Source of the DNA: Nomia melanderi
Taxonomy: Eukaryota; Arthropoda; Insecta; Hymenoptera; Halictidae
Direction of reading: 5' to 3'
Assembly (NCBI RefSeq): GCF_051020985.1
Contig: NC_135010.1
Coordinates: 9,484,001 to 9,548,000 of the forward strand
DNA: 64,000 nt
Shown here in pieces: positions 46,921 to 58,380 of the stretch (positions within the stretch are counted from its first letter, which is position 1; the number at the start of each line of letters is the position of its first letter). The position numbers and the translations under genes are program-made. The notes under the pieces were generated by a model. The model did no database searches, was not told where the DNA came from, and was given only the letters and a program-made list of their open reading frames with translations.

Positions 46921-49900
46921 GATGTAGGTAGATACACAGACAGGCCGTGCACGGACACACGCGAGAGATACTCTGGTTCCGTGTCTCTCTTTCTCCCGGC
47001 TTCTTCGCCGAGGATAATTACGCGGCCGGCCGCCGCGGCGATGCTTCCCAGCGCCGACTCGTGCGGGTTTTCTGATGAAAAATATTCCCGGTGTATTCCA
47101 GTTTCCCTCCCCCTCCCCCGTTCCCCGCCCCCTCGGCAGATCGTTCGTCGAAATAATTGCGAGGAACTCCGCGCGCCGCATCCGAGGAGCGAGTGAAATA
47201 TCGAAAACGGAAGAAAACGATCGGAACGTCGATGATGGCCCGCCGAATCGCGGTGTAATCCGGAAAATCCGTGCGCCACCACGGGCCGTGGTACATAATG
47301 ACACGCCGGGGAGGATCGGTCACGGACCGACAGGTGAATTTAATTTGCCGGTTCCTGCGCCGGTAGATCGCCGCTACCGGCAACGTTATTGTATCGTTCG
47401 TCACGGATCATTATCGCGATCGCCGCCGCTGCCCGCTATTCGCCGGCGTTATTTGTCTCTTCGTTTTTTCTATTACCCGGCCGGGTTAACGATACGATCG
47501 GGGACGTCTCACTCGGCCGCGGTTACGACACCAACGATCTAATCGATCGCGGCCGATCGACGCGGAGATCTATACGCCGATGGAAATTGGTTGCCGAACT
47601 TCGCGTGCTCTGTAGATGAGAAATTTGATCGCGCACGAAAGTTAGGGAACATGAATTACAATAGAATTTTGCGTTACGATAATAGAACGTTAATTTAGTC
47701 TGCGTTCACGGCGTGTAACAGTTTCCGAAATCAACCTGCAGATGTCTACATCCGTTTCTTTCAGTTCCACTATGAGACTATAAATTCGCGTTCCGCCGTT
47801 CACTCATCAATAACTGTTCGCACAGTTACCAGAAGCAAAATTTACAGATCGCAGTCATCAATTTCCACCGACGTATGCCCGACCGACCGATTAATTTCAC
47901 CATCAACTTTACCAATTCGAACTTACTTAAATCCGCCCGCGACCAGTGCAACAGTGCAATTTTCGCCAGAGAAAAATTTCGTGACCGCCGCTCGATGGAG
48001 ATGGGCAAAAGGGAAGCGAGAAGGATAAAGGACCGCAGGATCGCCGTGAACGCCGCCTTCCTGTTGGTTTAACGCGATCAACCGCCACCGCGATCTCCAC
48101 GGTATTGCTCAGAGGCCGGATCACGGCCGGCACCTATGCATGCGTGGGGGCAGGCTCATTTATTTACCGAGGATCAGTATTGGCAGGTTGTAATTTACAA
48201 ATGCTGGGACCCGCTGGATTTATCGGTACTCCGCTACCCTCTCATTACAACCCTCTGCCCTCCGTCATCTTCTCTTTCGCCCTTCATCCGTCTCGGTCCC
48301 TCCCCCGGCTGTTCGCCGCCTCTCCGTTCCCCGCGCGACCCCGCAGGGCCCACGGCCTCGCTGCGTGCTCGTTACATTTTCACCCTCCAATCGGTCGGCC
48401 TTGGTATAACTCCGCTCGTGATTATCGTCAATTGACCTACACTCGATTGAAATACGTAATAAAAGAAGGCAGAGAACGCACGACCCGAGGAGAACCGATC
48501 GAGCGTTCCCTCGATCGTTGCCGGCCACCGGCAGCCTCCTCACGATCATCCCCCTCCGCCCTTCGATCCTCTGTTCCCTAGGTTTCGCTCCTCCTCCGTG
48601 ACTGCCCGCTTTTCGTCGAAGACTGTACCCATTCGCCACCCCTGTCATTGATAATCACTAGGCCCCGCGGGACTTTATGCGCTCGCGGCGTATAAAAACC
48701 TCGAAAAAATTTGTTTAATTGAAATTTCCAATGGGATCCGATGCAGCTACGTTGCACCGTTGAGTCTTGCCCTTCCATTTTCGATGCCCGCCGCTGCCTT
48801 TAAACGTCCCCGCGCATGATTTTACGTTTCCTCGGAATTCCGTAATTGTACAGATTTCGCAGGAATGTTTAGGAAAGTTAGAATCGGAAGGGGAGAATTA
48901 GCGTGTTAATGATTTCGACGAATGAACGTCGAGATCGGAGTGCGCATTGTGCCGGTCAGCTTCGTGTTCGGTATAAAATTGTTAACCGCATTGCGGATTT
49001 TTATGAACCCGCAGCCTACCGACTGAATAAACTCGACTTCCGTGTTATCGCGCACTCTAATTGCCGAGCTTTTAATCACCGAAACAAACGGGACGTCGAA
49101 CTCTAGCGAAACGTTGCGATACAGCTCTCGCCAATTACCATTGCCGTTTAAAAAATGGCACTACCGTTAAATACATAGGTGCCGTTGATTGATGCGTGAT
49201 ACAAACGTAACACTCCGGACTGGTCGTCGAGTGTTTCGCGCGAAAGAAACCTTCTCCGCTAGCCAAAACAAAAATTCCTCATCCCGATCGCGCGGTGAAG
49301 TATAAATTCCGATGGAAGTCAATTAAACTCACGCAGAAGAATCTCGCGTGCCGGCGTCGCGTTGAGACGATCAGCGCATCCGACGATAAATCTGCGGTAA
49401 ACGTTGAATTATAGAAAAATCATAACGAGCGAACGGGCGAGCGGCGCGAACGATCATTGCGCGTTCGAGGGATAACTTTTCCGCGGCAACAGGACGCAAT
49501 ATCGATCCGCGTATCCGGCCGATCGTTCCGGGAGCAACGATCCTGCGTTTTCGACACGGGCACCGTTTGATGAATCGGCCAGCCGGAAATTCCCGTGGCG
49601 GTTTAACGATACCACGGGAGGCAGGAGGTGCTCCGGGAATGGTAATCATAGGCTGGTACGTCGAAACGACGCAACTACTGTTTCGCGTAGACGTCTCGAA
49701 TGACGGGTTCGATTAGCCTGTCAACAGCGATGTCGGTAGTCACCGTTTCGAGAAATTAGCCGCGGTTATTATGAAAACACGGTAAGAATCGCGTTGAACA
49801 AGCGGGTAATTATGATTATCCGAGGCAGCTGCGGCCTCGGGGGTAGGCTGTTAGAACGAAAAATGCCTCCGGCAATTTGTCTCGGATAAATGAATCGCTT

Positions 49901-50429
49901 AACGAGCGATTGGATCCGCCGCGGGAATCACCTGCGAGAAATTTCTGCCGCTTTCTCGGCGTTTGCGGGAGTGGATCCCGAAATCTCGGAGCTCGTTTTC
50001 GGGGGCTGGCGAGGGAGATCGGTCGGCCGAGCGGGATGATTATAATTATCCCCGGGGCTGTGGTTAAAGGGATCGAACTGTGAAAAATCGACGGTATAAT
50101 TTCTTTCTGCTGAATGAATTTGACGGAGGTGGCTCGGACGGCGTGCTACGAAATTCCGATTTCGTTTCACTGTTTCACATTCGTGCCAAGGATATCCTCA
50201 CGAATGCACAATTATATCATGTATGTTCTTTTACTACGTATGGATTGATCGTTAGCTGAAACGTCGGCGAATGAATTGTAATATCTCAAACGAGAGTTAT
50301 ACAATGCTCAGTGGCCGTAATTTCAAGTTCGTTTATAACCAGGCCTAAATCGATTCGTTCTTGGCATTCAGGTGCCAGTTAGTTTCGGTCTCGCTGCACA
50401 GAACTCTGGATTCCAGAGCTTCCGTACGG

Positions 50430-50702
50430 TCGGCAGTTAAAGCCTACTTTTATTCCATTCGCCTAGTCGTAACCGAATAAACGTGGGTATCGACGCAGGA
50501 TCCGGACCGCCTAGACAATGGAACGTTAAGGCCCATTTTTATTGCATCCGTCTATAACTCCTAATTGATTTATAGTTAGTATCCAGTTAGACCCGAGCGC
50601 AGGACCTGCCGCGGATAATTATAGTGTCCAGGGCAACCCGGCGCGGATCCCACTAAAAAAGAAAACCATAATATCCAAACCATCCAGACAATGGACCGTT
50701 AA
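50430..50702. repeat. Diverged tandem repeat, units of roughly 90-170 bp
   Basis: CTAGACAATGGAACGTTAA (50511-50529) recurs as CCAGACAATGGACCGTTAA (50684-50702), 17 of 19 alike. A GTTAA-RGCC-TTTTTATT block occurs at about 50437 and again at about 50525. GCGCAGGAYC-like blocks follow each. Unit boundaries are blurred by divergence. Confidence 0.5.
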
Positions 50703-52459
50703 CCGTTGATCAACGAACGAACTTTCCACGCATGAATTTCTTATCGGTCGCCGAAGGAATTTAATATTCCCCGCCGTTAATGGGTTCTTAGGGGATACAC
50801 TCGGTCTTCACAGTTTTTCTCGATCCATCTTGGAACGATCGGAAGAAGCTTATTGCTCGAAAGCCTTCGCGGAGAATCAACGAATCGGCCGGTGCTAACG
50901 ATCCAGTCGTTCGTGACTGTCGCGAACAGACGGGCGACGTTTCGCGAAGCGAGGAAGAGAGAGGCATCGGTAATGAGGCGACGGTAGAGCAAGCCCACGG
51001 TATTTCGCGACTCGCGTGCGTTTCTAGCGTGGATGACCGCGATCCGGCTTGGCCCGTTCACGGCCCTTTTCTCGTTAAGAGAAACGTTGCTCCCGAGATA
51101 GCTTCGAGGAACATATTATAATGAACGAGAAAAGATGGATTTCGTTGTTAACATTTCCGGCGCTACAGGTATCCATTACACATCATCAGTATTTATAAGT
51201 ATCATCTTTAATGAAGGAGCCTTTTCCTGCTTTCACGATAGATGAAACGTAATAGTTACGCGAAGTCTCAAATTAACAGGTAAAGAAAATTTCTATGATA
51301 GTAAAGGAACTCGGCATTTATTCAAATTACTATAATACGATACAATTATTACATGCGTACGATGCTAGTGAAAATCTTGGAAAATGTGTACCCAAGATCG
51401 CGTTTTAAAAATTTTCCACCACGGTGCTCAACCCATTCGAGACCGATTGCACACCGTGTGTGCAATTGATTTCCGTGGCTATAAGACCGGTTGCACGCCG
51501 TGTGTGCGGTAATAATAATGAGCATTTCTCAGTTATTCTGAGTAAAATAGTCGTCGAGATAAGACTGTTTTTGAATTAATAGTATGTAAAGTAAAGTATA
51601 GAAAAGCAAAATAAACATACTCACAAACAATAAGAAAATTGAATTTTTATGACTATCTAGAGATTTTAAAAAATCTTCATTGGAAAACCCCGTGACAGAA
51701 TTTCGCTCCTGGGGACCGTGTTCGAAAAAAATCGTCGCCTCGAATGGTTTAAGCAACAAAGCACTCGGTGCCGAAAGTGTTAAATTCCAGACTGCACGGG
51801 ATCCCGTGAAACAGTAACGCCGGCATTATCGGAGGAGCCGTTCGCGCGGACCGCTTCTATCTTCCTCTCTCCATACTCCCCCTTTCTTTCCTCGGCAGTG
51901 TTCGGGCTTACGCCGATTCAATAAAGTCTGGAAACGCAATGTAGCCACGGCACGGAGCCGCTCGCGAAGACGTTCACGGTGGCCGGGCCGCCTCGATCCT
52001 CGATTTCGCGATCGTGAGAACGAGCTCGGCTCGTTTGCCGTTTCTCGATAGCGCGCCGTTACCGGGGAACCCCGGCCGCGATGCTCGCGCCGCGGTTCGC
52101 GGCCGGGACCATTCGATGATCCATTTCTGGATTCATTGCGATAGCGCGAGGCTCGTCTATAAATTAATATGGCGGGGCTAGTTGAAATCGCACGCATCCC
52201 TTCGGGGAATGGAATCCGAGGATGGAATCCAGAATATTGATAATTCACGTCAGCCGAGATATCACGGTTAACGGGGAGATAAATAAACGGAAGGCTCCCT
52301 TAGCGAACGAATGAGCAGATTAGAAATACTTGAAGCGTACAGATGGACAGAAAGAATCCATCTTTCTTGGTTAACAGGTTACCCACGAACGAGAGGTCCG
52401 TTTACGCTCGGCTCGCAGGTGTTCGGGAGTCCCTAGTTCACGATCATTCGAAGGCTGCT
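50703..52459. other. Noncoding DNA around the TTAA-bounded element at 51405
   Basis: 50703-51100 is mixed and 51100-51404 is AT-rich. After the element, 51784-52459 is GC-rich again. No exon or RNA gene recognised. Confidence 0.5.
51405..51783. mobile_element. 379-bp TTAA-bounded element with internal palindromic repeats
   Basis: TTAA occurs at 51405-51408 and 51780-51783. The inverted right end TTAACACTTTCGGCACCGAG resembles the left end only in patches (TTAA, TTT, GTGCT). Inside, near the left end, lie two 26-bp direct repeats, at 51441-51466 and 51485-51510. The first is a near-perfect palindrome with 9-bp arms around CGT. The interior is AT-rich with no coding capacity. Confidence 0.45.
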
Positions 52460-52695
52460 TTAACCCTTTGCATTCGGAAGGCGACTCTCATCATTTGATT
52501 TGACGCGGTGAAGCTATAAAATCTGATATTTAATATTGAACTTTGTATAATACCTTGATACGTGGAATATTGGAATAAAATAACTTTGTTCCTCCATGTA
52601 CTTGTGATTTCCCTTCGAGTTTCAAGGAATATCTCGTAAAAACATTTCCAATGAGAAATTTCCGACTTGGATATCATTCATTGCCGTGCAATAAA
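52460..52695. mobile_element. Second copy of the TTAACCCTTTGCA element
   Basis: It begins TTAACCCTTTGCA like the element at 12324. At matching offsets it shares ATATTTAATATT (52526-52537 versus 12386-12397) and TTTGTATAATAC (52542-52553 versus 12402-12413). The right end is poorly preserved: only GTGCAA near 52687 recalls the expected inverted end, so the end coordinate is approximate. No coding capacity. Confidence 0.6.
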
Positions 52696-53161
52696 AACCC
52701 TATGCGAAGTCTAGAAACTCAAACATCATTCCCAGTCGAATGAAACAACTCCTAAATCGCCTGTGGCACGCTAAACTGTCTCCAAACCGCAGCACAGATC
52801 ACCGTGGAACAACTTCCTCGTACCCAGCCCCGTAACCATGAAAAATCGCCGTTGAAACGAAAAACATACACGATCGTCGGGCCGCAGTCGCTCACACTCC
52901 AATCTCCCCGGAATAGAAACATCCTCGTGCCGGCGTAAAAATAATGGATACAGTTTCCCGGGCCGGGGTCGGGCTTCCGTAACGCGGCCCGCGTAATAAC
53001 AGTGATACAGCGACAGCGCTTAGGATCGACGCGGGCGATATACTTCACGGAAAATTGCAGCTTGTATGCATATTACATCCAATACTTCACGCGATAATCT
53101 CGCGGGTATTCGCGCGCCACGGGATTAATGACGAACACGCGTCCGGCACGCCGGCGCGTTG

Positions 53162-53187
53162 CCTCCTCCTCCTCCTCCTCCTCCTCC
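53162..53187. repeat. (CTC)n trinucleotide repeat
   Basis: Eight to nine uninterrupted CTC units. Confidence 0.9.
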
Positions 53188-53865
53188 CTGTCTCTCCTCT
53201 CCTCCGGCGATAATCCGCGAAACCCCGGCGTCCAGCGGAATTTCCAGCGCGGTGTGCGCGCCGCGAGAGAGCCGTGTGAAATTTCGACTTAACGTCCAAC
53301 CGGATCCCTAACCCCCGCCGTCCCGCCGCCCCCGAACTCTCGGCTCGAGCCTGGAACATCGCGGCGCGAGGTGGAATCGAAAGAAGGGGAGTGAGCAGCG
53401 AGCGAGCGAGCAATTTCCGTGAAACCGATGGAAATGCAAGACGCATCGCAGTCGACTGTTCCGGGATCCCCGAGCTCGGAGACGCGATATTCAACGAGAC
53501 CGGCTAGCCTACGGGCTTCCCTGCATCCAGTATCCCCTAAGGGATAGAAGGGGACGCATGCCGCGGCGACGCGAAATCGGGCAACTTTCGAATAAGAATC
53601 GATATCCCGGCCGTGAACGGAGGGAAAGAGAGGACGGCCGGGAAGAGGAACGGAACCGGGATTCTGGCTCCGCTCGTGGGCAGCAAGAACGACGGCGTTA
53701 CCGCACGCAGCAAACCTGGCCACGGGCTCACGGTCGAGTAGCTGAAACGACTGGATGCCTCGTGCAGGTATTCTCTGACGGCGTTAAGCCCTATGTTACG
53801 CCGACAGTTCGATCAGAGAACGAGAGGGAAAGAGGGGAAAAAGAACGGTTGGAGGAGAGTGAACC

Positions 53866-53906
53866 AGAGAGAGAGAGAGAGAGAGAGAGTGAGTGAGAGA
53901 GGAGAG
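53866..53906. repeat. (GA)n microsatellite
   Basis: About a dozen GA units followed by GTGAGTGAGA, within a purine-rich stretch (53580-53910). Confidence 0.9.
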
Positions 53907-54250
53907 TCCGGTGCGCAGTGCCGTAAATAGGCGAGGTAATCGGCCGCGTTTGATTCCACGAGAAACTCGAAGGGCCCCGGCGAAACGGACTTTGGGCCGT
54001 TTAACCCTATAACCGCATGCCCATGGCGGACCCAAAGAACGAGTCTCTCCACCTACTTCTTTCTCTGTCTCCACCGATCCCCTCTCCGTTCCGCTAGCAG
54101 CCTCTCGTTCGCTCTTCGACTATACCCTTCCCACTGTTCGCCGGTCCTCTCTGTTTCTCCTTCATCCGTGTACCATCCTCGTTTCCCTCCCACTTTCTGT
54201 TACACACGTCCTCGTCCCTCGCTCGTTCAACTTCGGTATCACATGGCGCA

Positions 54251-54281
54251 CATGCATGCATGCATGCATGCATGCATGCAT
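54251..54281. repeat. (CATG)n tetranucleotide repeat
   Basis: Nearly eight perfect CATG units. The unit is self-complementary, so the whole array is a 30-bp palindrome. In every frame it encodes a Met-His-Ala-Cys cycle on both strands, which produces misleading open frames. Confidence 0.95.
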
Positions 54282-54849
54282 TTCGAAGCCGAGGATGGCT
54301 CAACTCGGTTCAGGCCAGGGTCTCGGCTTTCCTTCTCTTCGCGGAGAAGAGAACCGCAGCTCGTTAAAAAGTTGCCCGACCGGTTGGGCGCTCGGAGAGC
54401 TGACTCTGCTGTGGTCTACGACCCGACACCCAACACACTCTCCGCTCCGGATCCGCTCTCTGTGTGCGCCTGTTGCACTGGGCTCTCCTGCGCGCCGTGT
54501 GTACACGGGTATACACAACGGCGAACGAACACACGGCGGGCACGGATGCACGTACACCGGACACCGGCGTGTTCCTCCGCCGCGGCGAGCTTGTGTGCGC
54601 GCGGCACCACCGGAGAGTAAAGCTTGAAACTCGCGGCCGAGCCTGTACAACCATCCCCGCGCACACCGACGAAGAGAGCCGGATATTCACTACACGCGGA
54701 TGAACATCATTGAAGCCTCTCTTTCTCTCTTTCTCCCTCCCCTTCGTCTTTCTTCCCGTTTCTCTTGGCTTTTTCTCTTTTCCTACCCCTTCCCCGCCCA
54801 TTTTTTTGCCCTTTCTCCACCTTCTTTTGGATCGAAAACTCTCTTCTCC

Positions 54850-54879
54850 TTCTTCTTCTTCTTCTTCTTCTTCTTCTTC
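54850..54879. repeat. (TTC)n trinucleotide repeat
   Basis: Ten uninterrupted TTC units within a long pyrimidine tract. Confidence 0.95.
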
Positions 54880-55522
54880 CTTGGTTTCTGTTCCTGTCTG
54901 TTTACCGTGTATCCCCGATTGCGCGGTTTATTTCTACTTTCGACTATCACCGAGTAGGATATCTTGCCTTACACTCGCCTTCGGTATTCGACTTTCATCC
55001 CTCTCCTTCCTTTCCGTCGTTCTCGCGAGTACTCCGCCTCCCTTACTCTCGCACGTGCACCGACACATGCACACTCGCGTGTATACTCGTGTACTCCCTC
55101 TCCTCTCTCTCCTCCTTCGTTCGTTTCTCTCTTTCTCGAAACCGCTCTCCGCCGCTTCGTCGCTCGTGTTCACCGTTTCGTTAAAGCCAGTACACTTTTC
55201 TGATCCCTGTTTCGCCCGTGTACTTCGTTTTCGCGGTTCCCCTCCCTGTCCTTTCCGCGATCTTTCCTCTTCTGTCTCTCTTTGTCCGACTCTCGCGCTG
55301 GATCGCCGGGTCCTGCTCTCCCGTCCCGTGTTCGCCATCCACGGTTCGTTCCCGGTCCCCGTTGTCTCTTTTCGAGAAACGAGTTTCCTTCCGTCGCCTT
55401 TCCGTCCTCTCCTCCGACCGTTCTCTTCTTCATCTTCTGACCCGGCTGTTTTTGGTCCCCTTTGATCCCTTCTTCGGTCTTTTTGCACGCGGCAGCCGTT
55501 CTTTCTTTCTTCTTCTCGTTGT

Positions 55523-55543
55523 CCTTCTTCTTCTTCTTCTTCT

Positions 55544-55581
<38 letters not shown>

Positions 55582-55609
55582 CTCTTCTTCTTCTGCGTCT
55601 TCTTCTTCC
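55523..55609. repeat. Compound (TTC)n(GTC)n(TTC)n repeat
   Basis: About seven TTC units, then about twelve GTC units, then TTC units interrupted by CTC and TGCG. It closes the pyrimidine-rich stretch that begins at about 54715. Confidence 0.95.
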
Positions 55610-58380
55610 CGTCTCGCTTATCCTACCGAGATACCGATGATCATACGCTGGAAATTCCACGCGGACGAGCATCGGCCCGCAGATTCTTTTATGCCCTCTC
55701 GCAACTCGTCGCTTCTTGCCACGCGCTTATTATATTGTTTGATTTGTTCCGGCCGTCCCGGGAACCGCCGATCGCCTCGTTTTCGATCGTTTCGTCCGCC
55801 TGTTTGCCGAGCACCGGGCTCCGGGCCCGGCTTCTTGTTCCCCTCCCGCCCGCCGCCACGTCGCGCGCGGACCGAACGTTCGCGCGAATCGAATTTAAGT
55901 GACTCCGGAGGCCGCGCTCGGGTTGCCCGGTCACCTCGAGTATGTTCCGGGCGAATTGAATCGCGACGATCTCTCGCGTTTTATAGCGAATCCTCGTTTT
56001 TATAAATCCCGAGAGTTCCAAGTGTTCGACACTTTCGAAGGTTTCGAAAGGTAAACACCACCATACCCATTGCAAACTTTTGCAAACCTCAAGATCCCCG
56101 AGAATCCTGGAAATCTCAACAATCTTGGAATTCTTCAAACTCTAAAAGTTCAACAAAAAGCTTCACAATCAAAGACTCGAAACTCGATTGAAATTCTCGA
56201 ACCACCCAACCTACAAACTTCTAGCCCCCGATCACAGTTCCCAAAATGATCCCATCCATCGGTACAATAAATCATCGCGAAACCTTCAATTCAGTACCAT
56301 GCGCCCCTGAAGAATCTCGGAAACAATGCGAAATTCTTTCGCACGATCCATTCGAGAGCTAACGAGAACCATTATCGACTCCCCTTCTCGATTCTCGCCA
56401 GCATCCTCCGTCGTTCGATCCATCAACCATTCGCCGTGGAATATCAAAATCCCAGACCTTACCCAGACGACCGGCGCGGCGCGGCGGTTACCGAGCGTGA
56501 AACACGGCGAACGAACCTCGACGGCGCGACGCGACGTCCGTCGCCGCGCTGGGGGACAGGTGAAACGGGCGGTATCCCCCGTGAAGTTAGTTAACGGAGA
56601 TTTTCCGCGGCGCGTATAGTCGGAAGCCGGCGAGTTTTTGCGGCCGGTGGCCGCGCGGCGTCCAACAAATCAATTCGACTTCCAACGGCGGAACAACGAT
56701 CGGCCACGATGAACGACCATCGGCACTCGTTGCCGACGGTGGATCGTCGCTTTTTACCGGGCGAAGGGGGGCTCGCCGTTCCCCGGACATTTTTCTTTCC
56801 CCCGGTATATATCGAGCCACGCTGTTTCCTTATCCCACTCGCCCTCTCTTTCTCTCCTCCTCTTCGTTCCCCGGCCGCTCGTGGACCGTCCTTACGCGAC
56901 CGGGTAAGAAACACGCAGCAGCAAAAACTTTTACCGGGAACTATGAAGCTATTCCTGCATGTTCGACAGCGTTCGTTAAGCGACGCAGCACGATCTGACC
57001 CTTTTAAGTAGCGGTAACCGGGAAGACAGCGAACGTAGGGTGGGGGCGAGCGGACGGGAAAAACGAGGGGGGAACGGGGGAAGCCCATCGCGTCCACGTT
57101 TTTTGCGGCGGATCGTAACGCAAGTGTAAATTTATAAGATGTCGCGGTGCCCGCGAAAGAATACGACCGCCGTCCGACAGCCAGCAGCGGCTTTTTCCGT
57201 TTCCGTCCGTGGCGCTCGTTGTAATTTGCTCCTAGCGGCTCGCGACTCGCGGATCACGCCGGAGACCTTCGTTTCTACGCGGACAGCTTCGATGATCGAG
57301 AGATTAAAATGTTTGCGAGGTGCAAATCGAATCGAGCGAACTTGATTTACGGTGCAACCTGTTGTATGGATAATTATTTATCTGTTCGTCGGTTCTCCTT
57401 CTTTCTTCGTTTTTTTCTTGTTTTATTGTTTTATAGGGACTGGTCCGTTAAGTGTATTTTCTTTTGTGATTTAATGTTCGGATAATGTGTACCGTGAATA
57501 AATTGATGATTATAGTTGAAAAGCTGGCTTCACTTTTGAGATGAGACTCAGGTTTTCTGCTTTTCGTTTTGTTTCAGGTATGAGACTGAATTGGTCCCGA
57601 GAAGTTTCATTTCCGGATGGTTCGGTGAGTATACAAGGTGTCTTGGTAGTGGGTGGACGTTGCTTTTGGATCGGGTTGTACCTTTGTTTCTCGAGAATGT
57701 CGATTTCGATTGCCGCTGCGCGGACGGCGAGCGGGTTGATGGATCGCGTGTATGTTTAATGGAGAAACGAGGCTAGTTAGAGCATCGCGAGAGGAATTAT
57801 CTTCCATCATAATAAACGTCAACGCGTCGGAGTAACGGCGGGGAATGGGATAAGGTGCACGCGGAATGCGTATCGTTGCGCCTCCGTTCGACGAGCGTGC
57901 TCCTCGGAATTAGCTTCCGAGTATCCAAGTTTTTGCGATAGAAGCCTATCCAAATTTAGACCGTTCGAACTTCTTCAAACCCAACGAAAAACAGAGAAGA
58001 ATAGAACACAATATTCCGAACACTCGCGTCAAACGCAATCCGGTCAACACACGAATCTCTCAAACATCATCGCGTCCTCTAGATATTCCCAAAACCGAAA
58101 CGCGCAGGAGAAACAACAGAATTCATTACAATATCCACGTTGCCCAAATAACCACACAAAACATTTAATCCCCCAAGAACTGTAAAAACAAAACAACCCC
58201 TGGTAAAAGGCATAAAACAAGCCACAACGAAAACGAAGAGAAGGAACCCGCAAAATGACCGCTGACGAACGACGAGGATACCGCCACGGATAAATAGACA
58301 TCATCGCGGCCACGCAAATCGTCCGAAATCCGATTATCGCGGAATAGAATGCGACACGGCGTATCAATTCGATTCACGAT

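Larger units (their letters stand above)
39519..50429. other. Noncoding DNA, no gene seen
   Basis: The longest open frame outside the receptor (39375-40361, plus, 328 codons) is arginine/serine/phenylalanine-rich without domain features and is probably chance. Other contents: a degenerate TTCGAATTTC-like patch at 40150-40310, CG, pentamer, CT and CTG repeats, a purine-rich stretch at 42840-43090 followed by a TATAAATA at 43155-43162, and a second CT run at 46873. No tRNA or known microRNA recognised. Confidence 0.5.
52696..58380. other. Noncoding DNA with long purine and pyrimidine tracts, no gene seen
   Basis: Contains CTC, GA, CATG, TTC and GTC repeats and a pyrimidine-rich stretch at 54715-55620. 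Open frames there are low-complexity serine/leucine/phenylalanine translations. A TTC/GAA-like degenerate patch lies at 56000-56210 and an AT-richer patch at 57350-57560. No RNA gene recognised. Confidence 0.5.

Noticed and set aside
54710..55465. 251-codon open frame resembling a hydrophobic membrane protein.
   Set aside because: Its hydrophobicity comes from TTC/CTC/TCT codons of a pyrimidine tract. The neighbouring frame and the antisense strand are equally open.
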